Shown piece after piece: positions 12,350 to 21,516 of a DNA stretch of 64,000 bases. This DNA is from Salicibibacter cibarius (GTDB lineage Bacteria; Bacillota; Bacilli; Bacillales; Marinococcaceae): the NCBI RefSeq assembly GCF_016495725.1, contig NZ_CP054705.1:1-64000 (forward strand). Direction: 5' to 3'. A model generated the notes under the pieces. The model saw nothing but the letters and a program-made list of their open reading frames with translations, had not been told where the DNA came from and ran no database searches. Position numbers and translations under genes: made by a program. Numbering within the stretch: position 1 is the first letter of the stretch; each line of letters begins with the position of its first letter.

Positions 12350-12949
12350 TAGGGATGCTCAGCAAACTACAAATCACGCAGAGGGGAGTGGCCATTCCGT
12401 GAACGGGGTGACCGCATACTTATATGTGTCGATTGCCTTCTCAAGCACAAATAAGTGTGACTTAGAGCACGTAGACTTATCTTTGTATAAACATTACTCG
12501 TTTATCGCTGGGCAATCAGTCAATGCTGTTTATCCCTATATATTCTAGAAAGGAGATTACGAATGGGGTTAAAAATCGTTTATCCAATCTGTTGTGGCAT
12601 TGACGTTCACAAAACTTTTGTTGTTGCCTGTATTGCTTCCACCGACAACGGTGTCACAACTTACAAACGCCATCGCTTTTCAACCTATACCAAAGGGTTG
12701 AGAGAGCTGTCACAGTGGCTTTGTGAAAACAATTGCAAGGATGTTTGCATGGAATCTACCGGGAAGTACTGGATACCCGTGTTCAATATGTTGGAAGATT
12801 CCTGCAATATCACAGTCGCACATCCGAAATACGTCAAGGCGATCCAAGGGAAAAAGACAGATAAGAAAGATGCTAAATGGATGGCCGATTTATTTAAACA
12901 TGATCTTGTGCCAGGGAGCTTTATACCACCGTCAGATACAAGGTTTTAA
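12350..12949 (+). mobile_element. Truncated IS110-type element with its 5' non-coding end
   Basis: About 210 bp of non-coding sequence precedes the broken transposase frame at 12563. In the IS110 group this position encodes the bridge RNA that guides the recombinase, so the stretch 12350-12562 is a candidate relic of it. The right end and the C-terminal half of the transposase are missing. The left boundary is approximate, because no terminal repeat could be fixed by eye. Confidence 0.5.
12563..12949 (+). pseudogene. IS110 family transposase, N-terminal fragment
   Basis: The 128 codons match the DEDD (RuvC-like) half of IS110 transposases: GIDVHKTFVVACI with the first Asp, MESTGKYWIPVFNMLE with the Glu, and KKDAKWMADLF with the final acidic pair. 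Full-length members are around 400 residues and carry a C-terminal Tnp_20 domain with a catalytic Ser, which is absent here. After IPPSDTRF the frame runs into unrelated sequence and stops, so the deletion breakpoint is near 12935. A good ribosome-binding site (AAAGGAGAT) remains in front of the ATG. Confidence 0.85.
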
Positions 12950-13213
12950 AATCAAGGAACAACCAGCCACTTAAGATTATTTTACAGATTAACCATATTT
13001 GACCACAAACCTTCTTTTGAGATGGTTTATTTGGCATGCCCTTTTTTAATGTGCGAATATCAGAGGTTTATTTCAGACTTTAGTCCTTTAATAAAGTTAT
13101 TCATTCTTAAAGTGAAGAAAATAAATCTTTTTTCGCTAAAATGTTTGATGCCTTTTTCAGGATTATTATGATAAAATAACGTTTGGAAAGTACACCTTGG
13201 AGGTGCCGATGAA

Positions 13214-14539
13214 ATGAAGAAATGGACGAGTATATTAAGCGGAGCGGCTTTGTTTCTGGCCTTAACAACAACGATAGAAGCACAGACTCCCGACATTGAA
13301 GCTGAGGCTTCAATTTTAGTAGATATGGAAACCGGAAAGATTTTATATGACGATGACATAGATACATTGTTGCCGATGGCAAGTATGGCGAAAATGATGA
13401 CGGAATACCTCGTCAATGAAGCGATTGAAGAGGGTGATCTCAGTTGGGATGAAGAAGTTTCCGTCAGTGAAGAAGTTGCGGATTTATCACAGGATGAAAG
13501 TTTATCCAACGTCTATTTGCGAACCGATCAGACGTATAGCATTGAAGAATTATACGAAGCTATGGCGATTGCATCCGCGAATGGCGCGACGGTTGCACTC
13601 GCGGAAGCTGTCGCCGGTTCGGAAACAGACTTCGTGGATATGATGAATGATAAAGCTGCGGAGTTGGGGATCGAAGATTATGAATTCGTGAATTCCAGCG
13701 GATTAAACAATGAATCAATGGAAGGCAATCATCCGGAAGGGACCGACGCAGACGCAGAGAATATGATGTCTGCTCGGGGGACGGCTCAGCTTGCTTATAA
13801 CCTGGTCCAGGATTATCCTGAGGTGCTAGACGTCGCGAGCACCGAAGAAACGGTTTTTATGGAAGGCAGTGAGATGGATGAACTGCCGATTACGAACTGG
13901 AACCATATGTTAGGGGATTCTGATTTCGCCCATGCATACGAGGGCGTGGACGGCATTAAAACCGGTAATACGGATGCTGCAGGTTTTGCGTTTACAGGTA
14001 CCGTTGAGCAAGACGACACCCGTTTATTGTCCGTTGTTATGCGCACGGATGACATGGATGCGCGTTTTGAAGAAACGGCCGTATTGTACGATTACGGATT
14101 TGACACCTTTACATCCGAAGAAGTGGTTTCCGAAGGAGAACAGAGTGATGAAGTGTCGGTATTACCTGTTCCCGATGGGCAAGAGCAAGAAGCCCCTGTC
14201 GTAACCGGATCCGCTTTATCCCTGCCTATTCTTGAAGGCGAGGAAGAGATGTATTCAACTTCCGTGACGGTTGACGAAGACTTGCTCGACGAAGATGGAG
14301 CATTGAGTGCACCGCTAGAAGCCGGGGAGGAAGTGGGCTATGTGACGGTCACTTATGAAGGCGAAGACGAAGAGATGTATCTCACGGATGAGCTGGAAAA
14401 CAATGCCGCTGTTCCACTTGTTGTCGGCGAAGACGTGGAACGGGCGAATTGGTTTGTTCGATCGATGCGAGGGATCGGTGGTTTCTTCTCAGGGCTATGG
14501 GATCAAACGACAGATACGGTGGGTGGTTGGTTCTCGTAG
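13214..14539 (+). CDS. dacA: D-alanyl-D-alanine carboxypeptidase (PBP5-type)
   Basis: This secreted penicillin-binding protein trims the terminal D-Ala from peptidoglycan stem peptides. A signal peptide occupies about residues 1-23. The active-site motifs are SMAK (about residues 57-60), SAN (about 120-122) and KTG (about 249-251). A PBP5 C-terminal beta domain follows, and the last 25 residues form an amphipathic membrane-anchoring helix (GIGGFFSGLWDQ). The mature protein is very rich in Asp and Glu, unlike B. subtilis DacA, fitting an alkaline or saline exterior. GGAGGTG precedes the ATG at 13214, and an extended -10 (TGATAAAAT, 13169-13177) lies upstream. Confidence 0.95.
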   Translation: MKKWTSILSGAALFLALTTTIEAQTPDIEAEASILVDMETGKILYDDDIDTLLPMASMAKMMTEYLVNEAIEEGDLSWDEEVSVSEEVADLSQDESLSNVYLRTDQTYSIEELYEAMAIASANGATVALAEAVAGSETDFVDMMNDKAAELGIEDYEFVNSSGLNNESMEGNHPEGTDADAENMMSARGTAQLAYNLVQDYPEVLDVASTEETVFMEGSEMDELPITNWNHMLGDSDFAHAYEGVDGIKTGNTDAAGFAFTGTVEQDDTRLLSVVMRTDDMDARFEETAVLYDYGFDTFTSEEVVSEGEQSDEVSVLPVPDGQEQEAPVVTGSALSLPILEGEEEMYSTSVTVDEDLLDEDGALSAPLEAGEEVGYVTVTYEGEDEEMYLTDELENNAAVPLVVGEDVERANWFVRSMRGIGGFFSGLWDQTTDTVGGWFS

Positions 14540-14568
14540 TTTCCCTATCGTACTAAGCGTGTTATAAT
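14540..14568 (+). promoter_or_regulatory. Promoter of pdxST
   Basis: A perfect extended -10, TGTTATAAT (14560-14568), has a weak -35 (TTTCCC) 17 bp upstream. It starts immediately after the dacA stop. Confidence 0.7.
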
Positions 14569-14596
14569 AGACGAAAAGTTTACGGAGGGGAAGGCA

Positions 14597-15481
14597 TTGG
14601 CAGATATAGGTACAGATCGCGTTAAACGAGGAATGGCTGAAATGCAAAAAGGCGGCGTCATTATGGACGTTGTCAATGCAGAACAAGCAAAAATTGCCGA
14701 GGAAGCGGGCGCCGTTGCCGTTATGGCACTCGAGCGTGTCCCTTCAGATATACGAGCCGCGGGCGGAGTCGCCCGAATGGCAGATCCAAACATACTGGAA
14801 GAAGTGATCGATGCGGTAAGTATTCCGGTCATGGCGAAAGCGCGGATTGGCCACATTGCCGAAGCTCGCGTGTTGGAAGCGCTCGGTGCTGATTATATCG
14901 ATGAAAGCGAAGTGCTTACGCCTGCTGATGACATCTACCATATCGATAAAAGCACCTATACAGTGCCGTTTGTTTGCGGCGCCCGTGACTTGGGCGAGGC
15001 GTTACGGCGCATTGGCGAAGGCGCATCGATGATCCGAACGAAAGGTGAACCGGGCACGGGCAATATTGTGGAAGCCGTCCGTCATATGCGCATGGTGCAG
15101 GCCCAAATTAAAAAGGTGGCCGGAATGTCCCGCGATGAGTTAATGACCGAAGCGAAGAACTTGGGAGCCCCCTACGAACTCCTCGCTTCCATTCAGGAAT
15201 CGGCCAAATTGCCGGTCGTCAATTTTGCTGCCGGTGGGATTGCTACTCCTGCCGATGCGGCGTTGATGATGTCGCTCGGTTCCGACGGCGTTTTCGTAGG
15301 ATCCGGTGTGTTCAAATCGGATGAGCCACAAAAATTTGCACGCGCCATCGTCGAAGCAACGACGCACTATGAAGATTATGAATTGATCGGTCGTTTATCA
15401 AAAGGCCTCGGGACAGCCATGAAAGGCATAGAGATAGCCAATATCCCCGAGCCGGAACGTATGCAAGATCGTAGTATATAG
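14597..15481 (+). CDS. pdxS: Pyridoxal 5'-phosphate synthase, PdxS subunit
   Basis: PdxS condenses ribose 5-phosphate, glyceraldehyde 3-phosphate and ammonia to pyridoxal phosphate, taking ammonia from the PdxT glutaminase. The 294-residue barrel has the highly conserved [50 protein letters not shown] and [16 protein letters not shown]. The start is a TTG at 14597, with GGAGGGG well placed at about 14583. No in-frame ATG fits, and the TTG gives the standard N-terminus. pdxT follows after 52 nt and the two form one unit. Confidence 0.97.
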   Translation: MADIGTDRVKRGMAEMQKGGVIMDVVNAEQAKIAEEAGAVAVMALERVPSDIRAAGGVARMADPNILEEVIDAVSIPVMAKARIGHIAEARVLEALGADYIDESEVLTPADDIYHIDKSTYTVPFVCGARDLGEALRRIGEGASMIRTKGEPGTGNIVEAVRHMRMVQAQIKKVAGMSRDELMTEAKNLGAPYELLASIQESAKLPVVNFAAGGIATPADAALMMSLGSDGVFVGSGVFKSDEPQKFARAIVEATTHYEDYELIGRLSKGLGTAMKGIEIANIPEPERMQDRSI

Positions 15482-15533
15482 AATAACACGTAAACGATTC
15501 GGCAATCCTAAGAAAAGATGGAGGTGAGCGCAG

Positions 15534-16124
15534 ATGGTGAAGATCGGTGTGCTTGCACTCCAAGGCGCTGTCCACGAACATGCGAAGATGATCGAAAGTG
15601 AAGGGACAAGCAAAGCAGTTTTTGTCAAAAGACCCGAGCAACTTCTAGACCTTGACGGACTTATTTTGCCGGGAGGCGAAAGTACAACGATGCGGCGGTT
15701 GATTGACCGTTATGATTTTATGAACCCGCTTCGTCAATTTGCCGCTTCCGGAAAACCGGTCTTTGGCACGTGTGCCGGCCTTATCCTAATGGCAAATGGG
15801 ATCAAGGGAGAAGAAAAGTCCCATTTGTCGTTCATGGATGTCATGGTCGAGCGAAATGCTTTTGGCCGCCAAAAAGAAAGTTTTGAAACGGAATTGAACG
15901 CAAAAGGAATTGCAAATGATTTGCTTGCTGTTTTTATACGTGCCCCTTTAATCACGAAAGTTGGAACGGATGTTGAGGTTATCGCTTATCATCAGGAAGA
16001 AATTGTCGCTGCAAAACAAGGACAATTCCTCGCCTGTTCGTTTCATCCTGAACTGACAGATGATCATCGCTTTCACCATTATTTTGTTGACATGGTAAAA
16101 AATAATACAAAAATTGTTGTCTAA
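15534..16124 (+). CDS. pdxT: Pyridoxal 5'-phosphate synthase, glutaminase subunit PdxT
   Basis: This class I glutaminase releases ammonia from glutamine and channels it into PdxS. Its 196 residues contain the oxyanion GGES segment LPGGESTTM, the nucleophilic Cys in [10 protein letters not shown] (about residue 79) and the catalytic His-Glu pair in SFHPELTDD (about residues 170-172). GGAGGTGA lies 7 nt before the ATG at 15534. The stop is directly followed by the serS T-box leader. Confidence 0.97.
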   Translation: MVKIGVLALQGAVHEHAKMIESEGTSKAVFVKRPEQLLDLDGLILPGGESTTMRRLIDRYDFMNPLRQFAASGKPVFGTCAGLILMANGIKGEEKSHLSFMDVMVERNAFGRQKESFETELNAKGIANDLLAVFIRAPLITKVGTDVEVIAYHQEEIVAAKQGQFLACSFHPELTDDHRFHHYFVDMVKNNTKIVV

Positions 16125-16134
16125 AACGAAGAAG

Positions 16135-16356
16135 GACACAAGTATTCTTGGCGCCGATACAGAGAGCCGGTGGTGGCTGAAAACCGGTGACGCAAAAAGA
16201 AGAATCCCGTCCGGAGTGGATACCCGAAACCATGGCAGTAAGGTGTCCCGCTTGCTGGCGTTAAGGCATTTGAGCCGGTTTGTTTCACGTGAAACAAACA
16301 ACGAGGGTGGTATCGCGGAAACGTCCGTCCCTATGAACAGGGGCGGTTTTTTTATT
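16135..16356 (+). promoter_or_regulatory. T-box leader of serS
   Basis: This is a tRNA-sensing antitermination leader. The distal stem I loop AGAGAGCCGGTGGTGGCTG starts near 16160. A likely specifier TCC (Ser) lies in GAATCCCGTCC near 16204. The T-box sequence AGGGTGGTATCGCGG is at 16304-16318. The terminator stem CCGTCCC / GGGGCGG is followed by TTTTTTT ending at about 16353. An uncharged tRNA-Ser would stabilise the antiterminator. A perfect parS palindrome is embedded just before the T-box sequence. Confidence 0.9.
16281..16296. promoter_or_regulatory. parS centromere site (ParB/Spo0J binding)
   Basis: TGTTTCACGTGAAACA is an exact match to the Firmicutes parS consensus, extended to a 22-bp perfect palindrome (16278-16299). 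An origin-proximal location is where parS sites cluster. It lies inside the transcribed serS leader. Confidence 0.93.
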
Positions 16357-16361
16357 TTAGT

Positions 16362-16453
16362 AGGTAAGAAAGTATAAACCAACTTTCTTGCCTACATAAG
16401 TGCAACTAAGGCTTTTCGCCATAAAAGCTTGGCGAAAAGCCAAGTTTTCCAAT
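16362..16453 (-). repeat. Dispersed hairpin repeat, copy 5 (subfamily A, inverted)
   Basis: Read on the minus strand it is colinear with copy 3 at 2915. GGCTTTTCGCC and GGCGAAAAGCC form a perfect 11-bp stem, overlapping an alternative 6-bp hairpin CTTGGC/GCCAAG. It fills the space between the T-box terminator and the serS ribosome-binding site. Confidence 0.85.
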
Positions 16454-16476
16454 AAAAAATGGAGGTTGATGCGCAC

Positions 16477-17748
16477 ATGTTGGATATTAAGTACATGCGC
16501 CAAAATGAAGAAAAGGTGAAAGAAGTGTTGGCGGCACGAGGAGTAAAAACAGCGGAGGTTGAACAGGCAATCGCTTTGGACGAGAAGCGCAGGGATTTGA
16601 TCGTCCAAACCGAAGAAAAGAAGAAGCAAAGAAATGAAATATCACAGCAAGTGGCTGAAAGAAAACGGGCGAAAGAAGATGCCGACGATTTAATTGCACA
16701 AACGAAAGAAGTGTCGCAAGCAATTAAACAGCACGATGAAGCATTGCGGGACATCGAAGAGAACCTTCATCAGCTTATGCTCACGTTCCCTAATCTATTG
16801 GCTGATACCGTGCCAGAAGGCGAGAGTGATGAAGACAACGTTGAAGTGCGCCAATGGGGAACACCGACGGCATTTTCTTTCACGCCGAAAGCACATTGGG
16901 ATTTAGCCGCTGAGCATGATCTGCTTGACTTTGAACGTGCCGCAAAAGTAACCGGCAGCCGTTTTGCATTTTATAAAGGGACAGGCGCACGGATGGAACG
17001 GGCATTGATCCAATACATGATGGACGTACATGCCGATGAACATGGCTATACGGAGACGCTGCCTCCTTACATCGTGCATCGGGACAGCATGATAGGAGCG
17101 GGACAGTTGCCGAAGTTCGAGGAAGACGCCTTCAAGCTTGAAGACAATCCATACTATCTCATTCCAACATCCGAAGTGCCGGTCGTGAACATACACCGTG
17201 ACGAAATTCTCGATGGGGATGATCTAAATATTAAATATGTGGCTTACAGCGCTTGCTTTCGCGAAGAAGCCGGCTCGGCCGGACGCGACACGCGAGGATT
17301 AATTCGCCAACATCAATTCAGCAAAGTGGAATTGATTTGGTTTACGAAACCGGAAGATTCTTACGAAGCCCTTGCCGCGCTTACCGGCCATGCCGAAAAA
17401 ATTTTACAAGACCTGCAACTCCCTTACCGGGTCGTCGATCTCTGCAGCGGCGATATCGGCTTTGCAGCGGCAAAAACGTACGACCTTGAAGTGTGGTTGC
17501 CGAGTTATGACACTTACAAAGAAATCTCTTCATGCAGCAATTGTGAAGATTTTCAGGCACGGCGAGCTAATATTAAATTTAAACGCGAACAACAAGGGCC
17601 GGCAGAGCATGTTCATACGTTAAATGGCTCAGGACTTGCTTTAGGCCGCACGGTGGCCGCCATCATGGAGAATTACCAGGAAGAAGACGGCAGTATACGC
17701 ATCCCCGTTGTTTTGCAACCGTACATGGGCGGCAGAAAACAGATATGA
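16477..17748 (+). CDS. serS: Seryl-tRNA synthetase
   Basis: This class II synthetase charges tRNA-Ser. The N-terminal antiparallel coiled coil spans about residues 25-105. Motif 2 is in [21 protein letters not shown] split around residue 265. [14 protein letters not shown] follows, and motif 3 is [16 protein letters not shown]. The 423-residue length is normal. The start is the ATG at 16477, giving [10 protein letters not shown] as in other SerS. GGAGG at 16461-16465 serves it, although an in-frame start exists at 16459. Control is by the T-box leader upstream. Confidence 0.97.
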   Translation: MLDIKYMRQNEEKVKEVLAARGVKTAEVEQAIALDEKRRDLIVQTEEKKKQRNEISQQVAERKRAKEDADDLIAQTKEVSQAIKQHDEALRDIEENLHQLMLTFPNLLADTVPEGESDEDNVEVRQWGTPTAFSFTPKAHWDLAAEHDLLDFERAAKVTGSRFAFYKGTGARMERALIQYMMDVHADEHGYTETLPPYIVHRDSMIGAGQLPKFEEDAFKLEDNPYYLIPTSEVPVVNIHRDEILDGDDLNIKYVAYSACFREEAGSAGRDTRGLIRQHQFSKVELIWFTKPEDSYEALAALTGHAEKILQDLQLPYRVVDLCSGDIGFAAAKTYDLEVWLPSYDTYKEISSCSNCEDFQARRANIKFKREQQGPAEHVHTLNGSGLALGRTVAAIMENYQEEDGSIRIPVVLQPYMGGRKQI

Positions 17749-17952
17749 TGTGACATTTTCAAGCGGAGTAGGGAGGTTCATCGGCTAAAACCGTCCCTCA
17801 ATAAGTAATGACAACACTTAAAAGAAACAATTTCCGGGATAATAGTGCAGGAATGGTTGAATTATCCGGCCACATCCAAGGGAAATATCAAAAAGGAGGA
17901 AGTCACTAGTCATTATGGGTGAATTTCCTCACACTTGATGATTTTACCTTCC

Positions 17953-18125
17953 GGTTGTTCCACATGACTTACTCATGACACCTCGGATTAGGAGATTATT
18001 GCTTAAGAGGTGTCATAACCCGTTCATGGCACCCCTGATTGGATTATTTAACCTTCGAGCGGTTCCATGTCTCACTCATGACACCTCTAATTGGGGTAAT
18101 CTCCCTTCTAGAGGTGTCATGACGG
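17953..18125. repeat. 52-bp-period array, word ATGACACCTC/GAGGTGTCAT
   Basis: The direct word is at 17975, 18026 (variant ATGGCACCCC) and 18078. The inverted word GAGGTGTCAT is at 18007 and 18111, with a degenerate one near 18057. Spacings are 51-52 bp within a strand and about 33 bp from word to inverted word. Confidence 0.8.
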
Positions 18126-18321
18126 GGATTCCCGGGCGTTCTCTTCACGGAAGCTAATATTAAACGTGCCTTATATTTTTGGTATCATAATGACTGGGTG
18201 GAGATCTGGCACGTTTCCTAAATTTGGCGCCAGCTACCGAAGGTCCGGATTAGGGCTTCAAACCATAGTTATCGACCGGCTTAAGCTGCCACAGCGCGAG
18301 TAAAGGTATCAAAGACTCTCG

Positions 18322-18480
18322 TCAATGACCGAATGTCTTCCTGCGAAGCACGACTCCCGGTCTTCATGAAACGGTCATGGCGACCGAACACGAAAGCGAA
18401 TCGCTCGTTCGGTTGCTATGAGGCAGCCATGACGACCGAATTCTTTCGAGACAAGTCTTTTCAGTCGCCATGATTGCGGT
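18322..18480. repeat. 52-bp-period array, word CGGTC/GACCGAA
   Basis: CGGTC-like words are at 18358, 18410 and 18462. GACCGAA is at 18382 and 18434, with a further one at 18327. Typical context is CATGGCGACCGAA or CATGACGACCGAA. It is the same family as 9634-9720. Confidence 0.75.
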
Positions 18481-18850
18481 CAATTGTCCGAGTTGGAGAA
18501 CCAGAAGCTGTTGTTAACGACCGAACGTCTTCCCCATGATCGGGTCATTAAGCCACCTTGCACTAGTGATGAATGGTGTGTGAGAAATTCTTCGTTGAAC
18601 CTTCATTTCGCCCCTTTACTTTTCTTGATTATTCGGCGCCACAAGTCTTATGTGGTCACTTATTACCATTATTTTCCACTGGTCACGTTATGTTTTTCCT
18701 TCACAAAAAATAAACTTAAAAAAATCATTGATCTTATGGAAATGAGAAAGTATAATAAATTCACCTTAAACATTACGAAATTGACAAAAATATTGAGCTA
18801 TTTTGTCGATATAGAGTACCTAACTTAAAAGAAAATGATGTGATGCGAAG

Positions 18851-19297
18851 ATGGAGTTGGATCAAACAGATTTTAAAATTTTATCGATGTTGCAAGAAGA
18901 CGGCAAATGTTCGTATAGCAAAATCGCGAGGAACATCGGTGTCAGTGAAGGTACGGTTCGCGGCAGAATTAACAAAATGTTAAAAAACGATGTCTTTGAA
19001 TTTATCATCCATACGAACCCGTATAAAATTGGCCTGCACGTGCAAGCCATTATCGGCTTGGAGACAAGGGTCGGCTATCATGATGCCATTGCCAATCAAT
19101 TACAACCCCATCGGTCTGTCCGTTTTATCGGGGCGTTTTCCGGAAAACATGACCTCATTATTCAAGCTTTTTTTCAAAGTAACGAGGAATTAATGGCATT
19201 TGTCGATCAAAAATTATCGGGGATTGAAGGCATTATCAGCGTCGATGTGAACGTTGAGCTCAAACAGTATAAAGATTCGTTTTCCTATGTTGATTGA
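18851..19297 (+). CDS. Lrp/AsnC family transcriptional regulator
   Basis: This 148-residue protein has the N-terminal AsnC helix-turn-helix (LDQTDFKILSMLQEDGK, then SEGTVRGRINKM) and a C-terminal RAM ligand-binding domain (about residues 65-145) with GAFSGKHDLII. Such regulators respond to amino acids and control their transport or metabolism. It lies 120 bp upstream of the appDFABC-type transporter in the same direction, so local control of peptide uptake is a reasonable inference. The ribosome-binding site is weak. Its target and ligand cannot be read from the sequence. Confidence 0.9.
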   Translation: MELDQTDFKILSMLQEDGKCSYSKIARNIGVSEGTVRGRINKMLKNDVFEFIIHTNPYKIGLHVQAIIGLETRVGYHDAIANQLQPHRSVRFIGAFSGKHDLIIQAFFQSNEELMAFVDQKLSGIEGIISVDVNVELKQYKDSFSYVD

Positions 19298-19348
19298 CAC
19301 TATTATTGTGGAATATAACAATTTTATTAAAAAAAGTTATCAAAATCA

Positions 19349-19377
19349 TTGCCAATGCTGCAAATAGTCGCTATAAT
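19349..19377 (+). promoter_or_regulatory. Promoter of the appDFABC operon
   Basis: TTGCCA (19349-19354), a 17-bp spacer and a perfect TATAAT (19372-19377) lie 41 bp before the first gene. Confidence 0.8.
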
Positions 19378-19417
19378 CGTAACTAATTCTGATATAGCGA
19401 AATAGGGTGAGGCGTTC

Positions 19418-20428
19418 ATGAACGGAGAGATGGTCATCGATGTTAAAAATTTAAAAACATCTTTTTTTAGCAAAAAAACAGAATTACCCGTCGTTGATGA
19501 TGTTAGCTTTTCGGTAAAAAAAGGGGAGACAATGGCCATTGTCGGGGAGTCCGGCTCCGGAAAGAGCATGACATCCCTTTCCATTATGCGACTCGTGCCC
19601 TCTCCAAACGGGAAAATCGTCAACGGCGAAGTCATTTTTAACGGCAAAGATTTGCTGAAAGAAAACGAGAAAGCGATGTATAAAGTGCGGGGCAATGAGA
19701 TTTCCATGATTTTTCAAGAACCGATGACGTCATTGAACCCGGTATATACTATAGGAGAACAAATTCGAGAACAACTTACATATCATCAAAATGTTTCCAA
19801 GCGAGAAGCGCACCAAATCGGGATTGAAATGTTGCAAACCGTTGGTTTTTCACGGGCAAAAGAAATTATGGGTGATTATCCCCATCGCCTTTCCGGGGGG
19901 ATGCGGCAAAGAGTAATGATCGCGATGGCGCTTAGCAACAATCCGAAATTGCTGATTGCCGATGAACCGACAACGGCATTGGATGTGACGGTCCAGGCCC
20001 AGATCCTTGATTTAATGCGAAAACTTTCTAAAGAATATGACTCATCCATCATTTTAATCACCCACGATCTCGGTGTTGTTGCAGAACTGGCGGAGCGAGT
20101 CATTGTCATGTATGGCGGACAAGTCGTGGAAGAAGCACCGATTGAAGATCTTTTTGACGATCCGCTGCACCCGTATACAGAAGGCTTGCTTCACTCGATT
20201 CCAAAGATTGACAGTGCGCAAGAACGGTTGAACTCAATTCCCGGGACCGTTCCCACGCCCGACAATCTACCTGTTGGCTGTAATTTCGTTACGCGTTGTC
20301 CGTACGCGATGGAGATTTGCAGACAAGAAGAACCGCGTTTACTCGCTAAAGATTCCAGTCGCAACGTTCGTTGTTATTTGCATGAGGAAGGAGTCACAAG
20401 CGATGGTCAGCAACCTAGAACCTCTTAA
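19418..20428 (+). CDS. appD: Oligopeptide ABC transporter ATP-binding protein (AppD/OppD-like)
   Basis: This is one of two ATPase subunits powering peptide import. The 336 residues contain Walker A GESGSGKSM, the signature LSGGMRQRV, Walker B LLIADEPTTALD and a C-terminal oligopeptide/dipeptide domain. That domain has the Cys-rich pattern CNFVTRCPYAMEIC typical of OppD/DppD, which often binds an iron-sulfur cluster. The gene order D-F-A-B-C is that of the B. subtilis app operon rather than opp. The stop overlaps the next start by 26 nt, implying coupled translation. Confidence 0.93.
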   Translation: MNGEMVIDVKNLKTSFFSKKTELPVVDDVSFSVKKGETMAIVGESGSGKSMTSLSIMRLVPSPNGKIVNGEVIFNGKDLLKENEKAMYKVRGNEISMIFQEPMTSLNPVYTIGEQIREQLTYHQNVSKREAHQIGIEMLQTVGFSRAKEIMGDYPHRLSGGMRQRVMIAMALSNNPKLLIADEPTTALDVTVQAQILDLMRKLSKEYDSSIILITHDLGVVAELAERVIVMYGGQVVEEAPIEDLFDDPLHPYTEGLLHSIPKIDSAQERLNSIPGTVPTPDNLPVGCNFVTRCPYAMEICRQEEPRLLAKDSSRNVRCYLHEEGVTSDGQQPRTS

Positions 20429-21428
20429 ATCCGGACAAGCACAAACGGCACCGGAAAGCGAAAACATGCTTGAAATTCAGAATTTGAAAAAACATTTTCC
20501 GATCAAAGCAGGCGTTTTGCAACGAACGACCGGGTACGTGAAAGCAGTGAATGGCATTGATTTTACGATAGAAAAAGGGGAAACCTTTGGCCTGGTCGGG
20601 GAATCGGGGTGCGGAAAATCGACGGCGGGACGCACGATTATCCGTCTTTATGAACCGACGGAAGGAAATATCGCTTTTGACGGCGAAGATATTACCCGGA
20701 AAAAAGAAAAGGATCTTTTTAATTTGCGGCGAGATATGCAAATGATTTTCCAGGATCCGTTTTCATCTCTCAATCCCAGAAAAACGGTCGGTTCCATGTT
20801 GCAAGAACCTTTGAAAGTACATGGTTTATACAAAAGCCAACGGGAACGAAAGGAAAAATGTCAGGAAATTATGGGGCGTGTAGGCCTAAATCCTTCGTTC
20901 ATTAATCGTTATCCCCATGAGTTTTCCGGGGGACAACGGCAACGGATCGGCATTGCAAGAGCCCTCGTTTTGGAACCGAAAATGATTGTGGCCGATGAAC
21001 CGGTGTCCGCACTGGATGTCTCCATCCAATCCCAAGTATTGAATTTGCTGAACGATTTGCAGGAGGATTTTGACCTAACTTATTTGTTTATTGCGCATGA
21101 TTTAAGCGTTGTCAAACATTTTTCCGATCGCATCGGGGTTATGTACCTCGGCAACATGGCGGAAGTGGCGGAAAAAAATGATTTGTACGGTGAGCCGCTC
21201 CATCCGTATACGCAAGCATTATTATCCGCGGTGCCGCGATCTCATCCCAGGGAACAGAAACGGGAACGGATCACGTTAACCGGAGAATTGCCAAGCCCGG
21301 CGAATCCACCGAACGGCTGCGTGTTTCATACGCGTTGTCCTTTTGTGATGGACCATTGCAAAGAGGTTGTGCCGGAAATGCAAGAGATCAGACCGAATCA
21401 TTATGTTGCCTGTCATTTATACAATTAA
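20403..21428 (+). CDS. appF: Oligopeptide ABC transporter ATP-binding protein (AppF/OppF-like)
   Basis: This is the second ATPase subunit. Walker A is GESGCGKST, the signature SGGQRQRIGIARAL and Walker B MIVADEPVSALD. The C-terminal C-x5-RCPF pattern (CVFHTRCPFVMDHC) matches OppF/AppF. The start is taken as the ATG at 20403 inside the end of appD, with GAGGAAGGAG just upstream. The 129 extra upstream bases of open frame merely overlap appD. About 90 nt separate it from the binding-protein gene. Confidence 0.93.
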   Translation: MVSNLEPLKSGQAQTAPESENMLEIQNLKKHFPIKAGVLQRTTGYVKAVNGIDFTIEKGETFGLVGESGCGKSTAGRTIIRLYEPTEGNIAFDGEDITRKKEKDLFNLRRDMQMIFQDPFSSLNPRKTVGSMLQEPLKVHGLYKSQRERKEKCQEIMGRVGLNPSFINRYPHEFSGGQRQRIGIARALVLEPKMIVADEPVSALDVSIQSQVLNLLNDLQEDFDLTYLFIAHDLSVVKHFSDRIGVMYLGNMAEVAEKNDLYGEPLHPYTQALLSAVPRSHPREQKRERITLTGELPSPANPPNGCVFHTRCPFVMDHCKEVVPEMQEIRPNHYVACHLYN

Positions 21429-21516
21429 TGGCATTTATTTTAAGGGGGAGGGATGCCATGCCTTACATACTAATTTGAATCATTATTGAACAAATTTTTA
21501 AAAGGGGGATCTTTTA

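Larger units (their letters stand above)
17749..18850. other. 1.1-kb gene-free stretch with two repeat arrays
   Basis: No convincing gene is seen on either strand. It holds an imperfect hairpin (GAGGAAGTCAC to GTGAATTTCCTC, about 17896-17924) and the 52-bp-period arrays at 17953-18125 and 18322-18480. An AT-rich region before the Lrp gene contains a TTGACA (18781) with no well-spaced -10. In B. subtilis this place after serS holds a tRNA-Ser gene; none was recognised here. Confidence 0.6.

Noticed and set aside
12202-12402. 66-codon open frame after guaB
   Set aside because: It spans the terminator tail and a dispersed repeat.
18484-18828. 114-codon open frame in the gap before the Lrp gene
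   Set aside because: It starts inside a repeat region with no ribosome-binding site and has no recognisable sequence pattern.
19036-19051. Second parS-like CACGTG palindrome inside the Lrp gene
   Set aside because: Only TGCACGTGCA matches. The flanking TGTTTC/GAAACA arms needed for ParB are absent.
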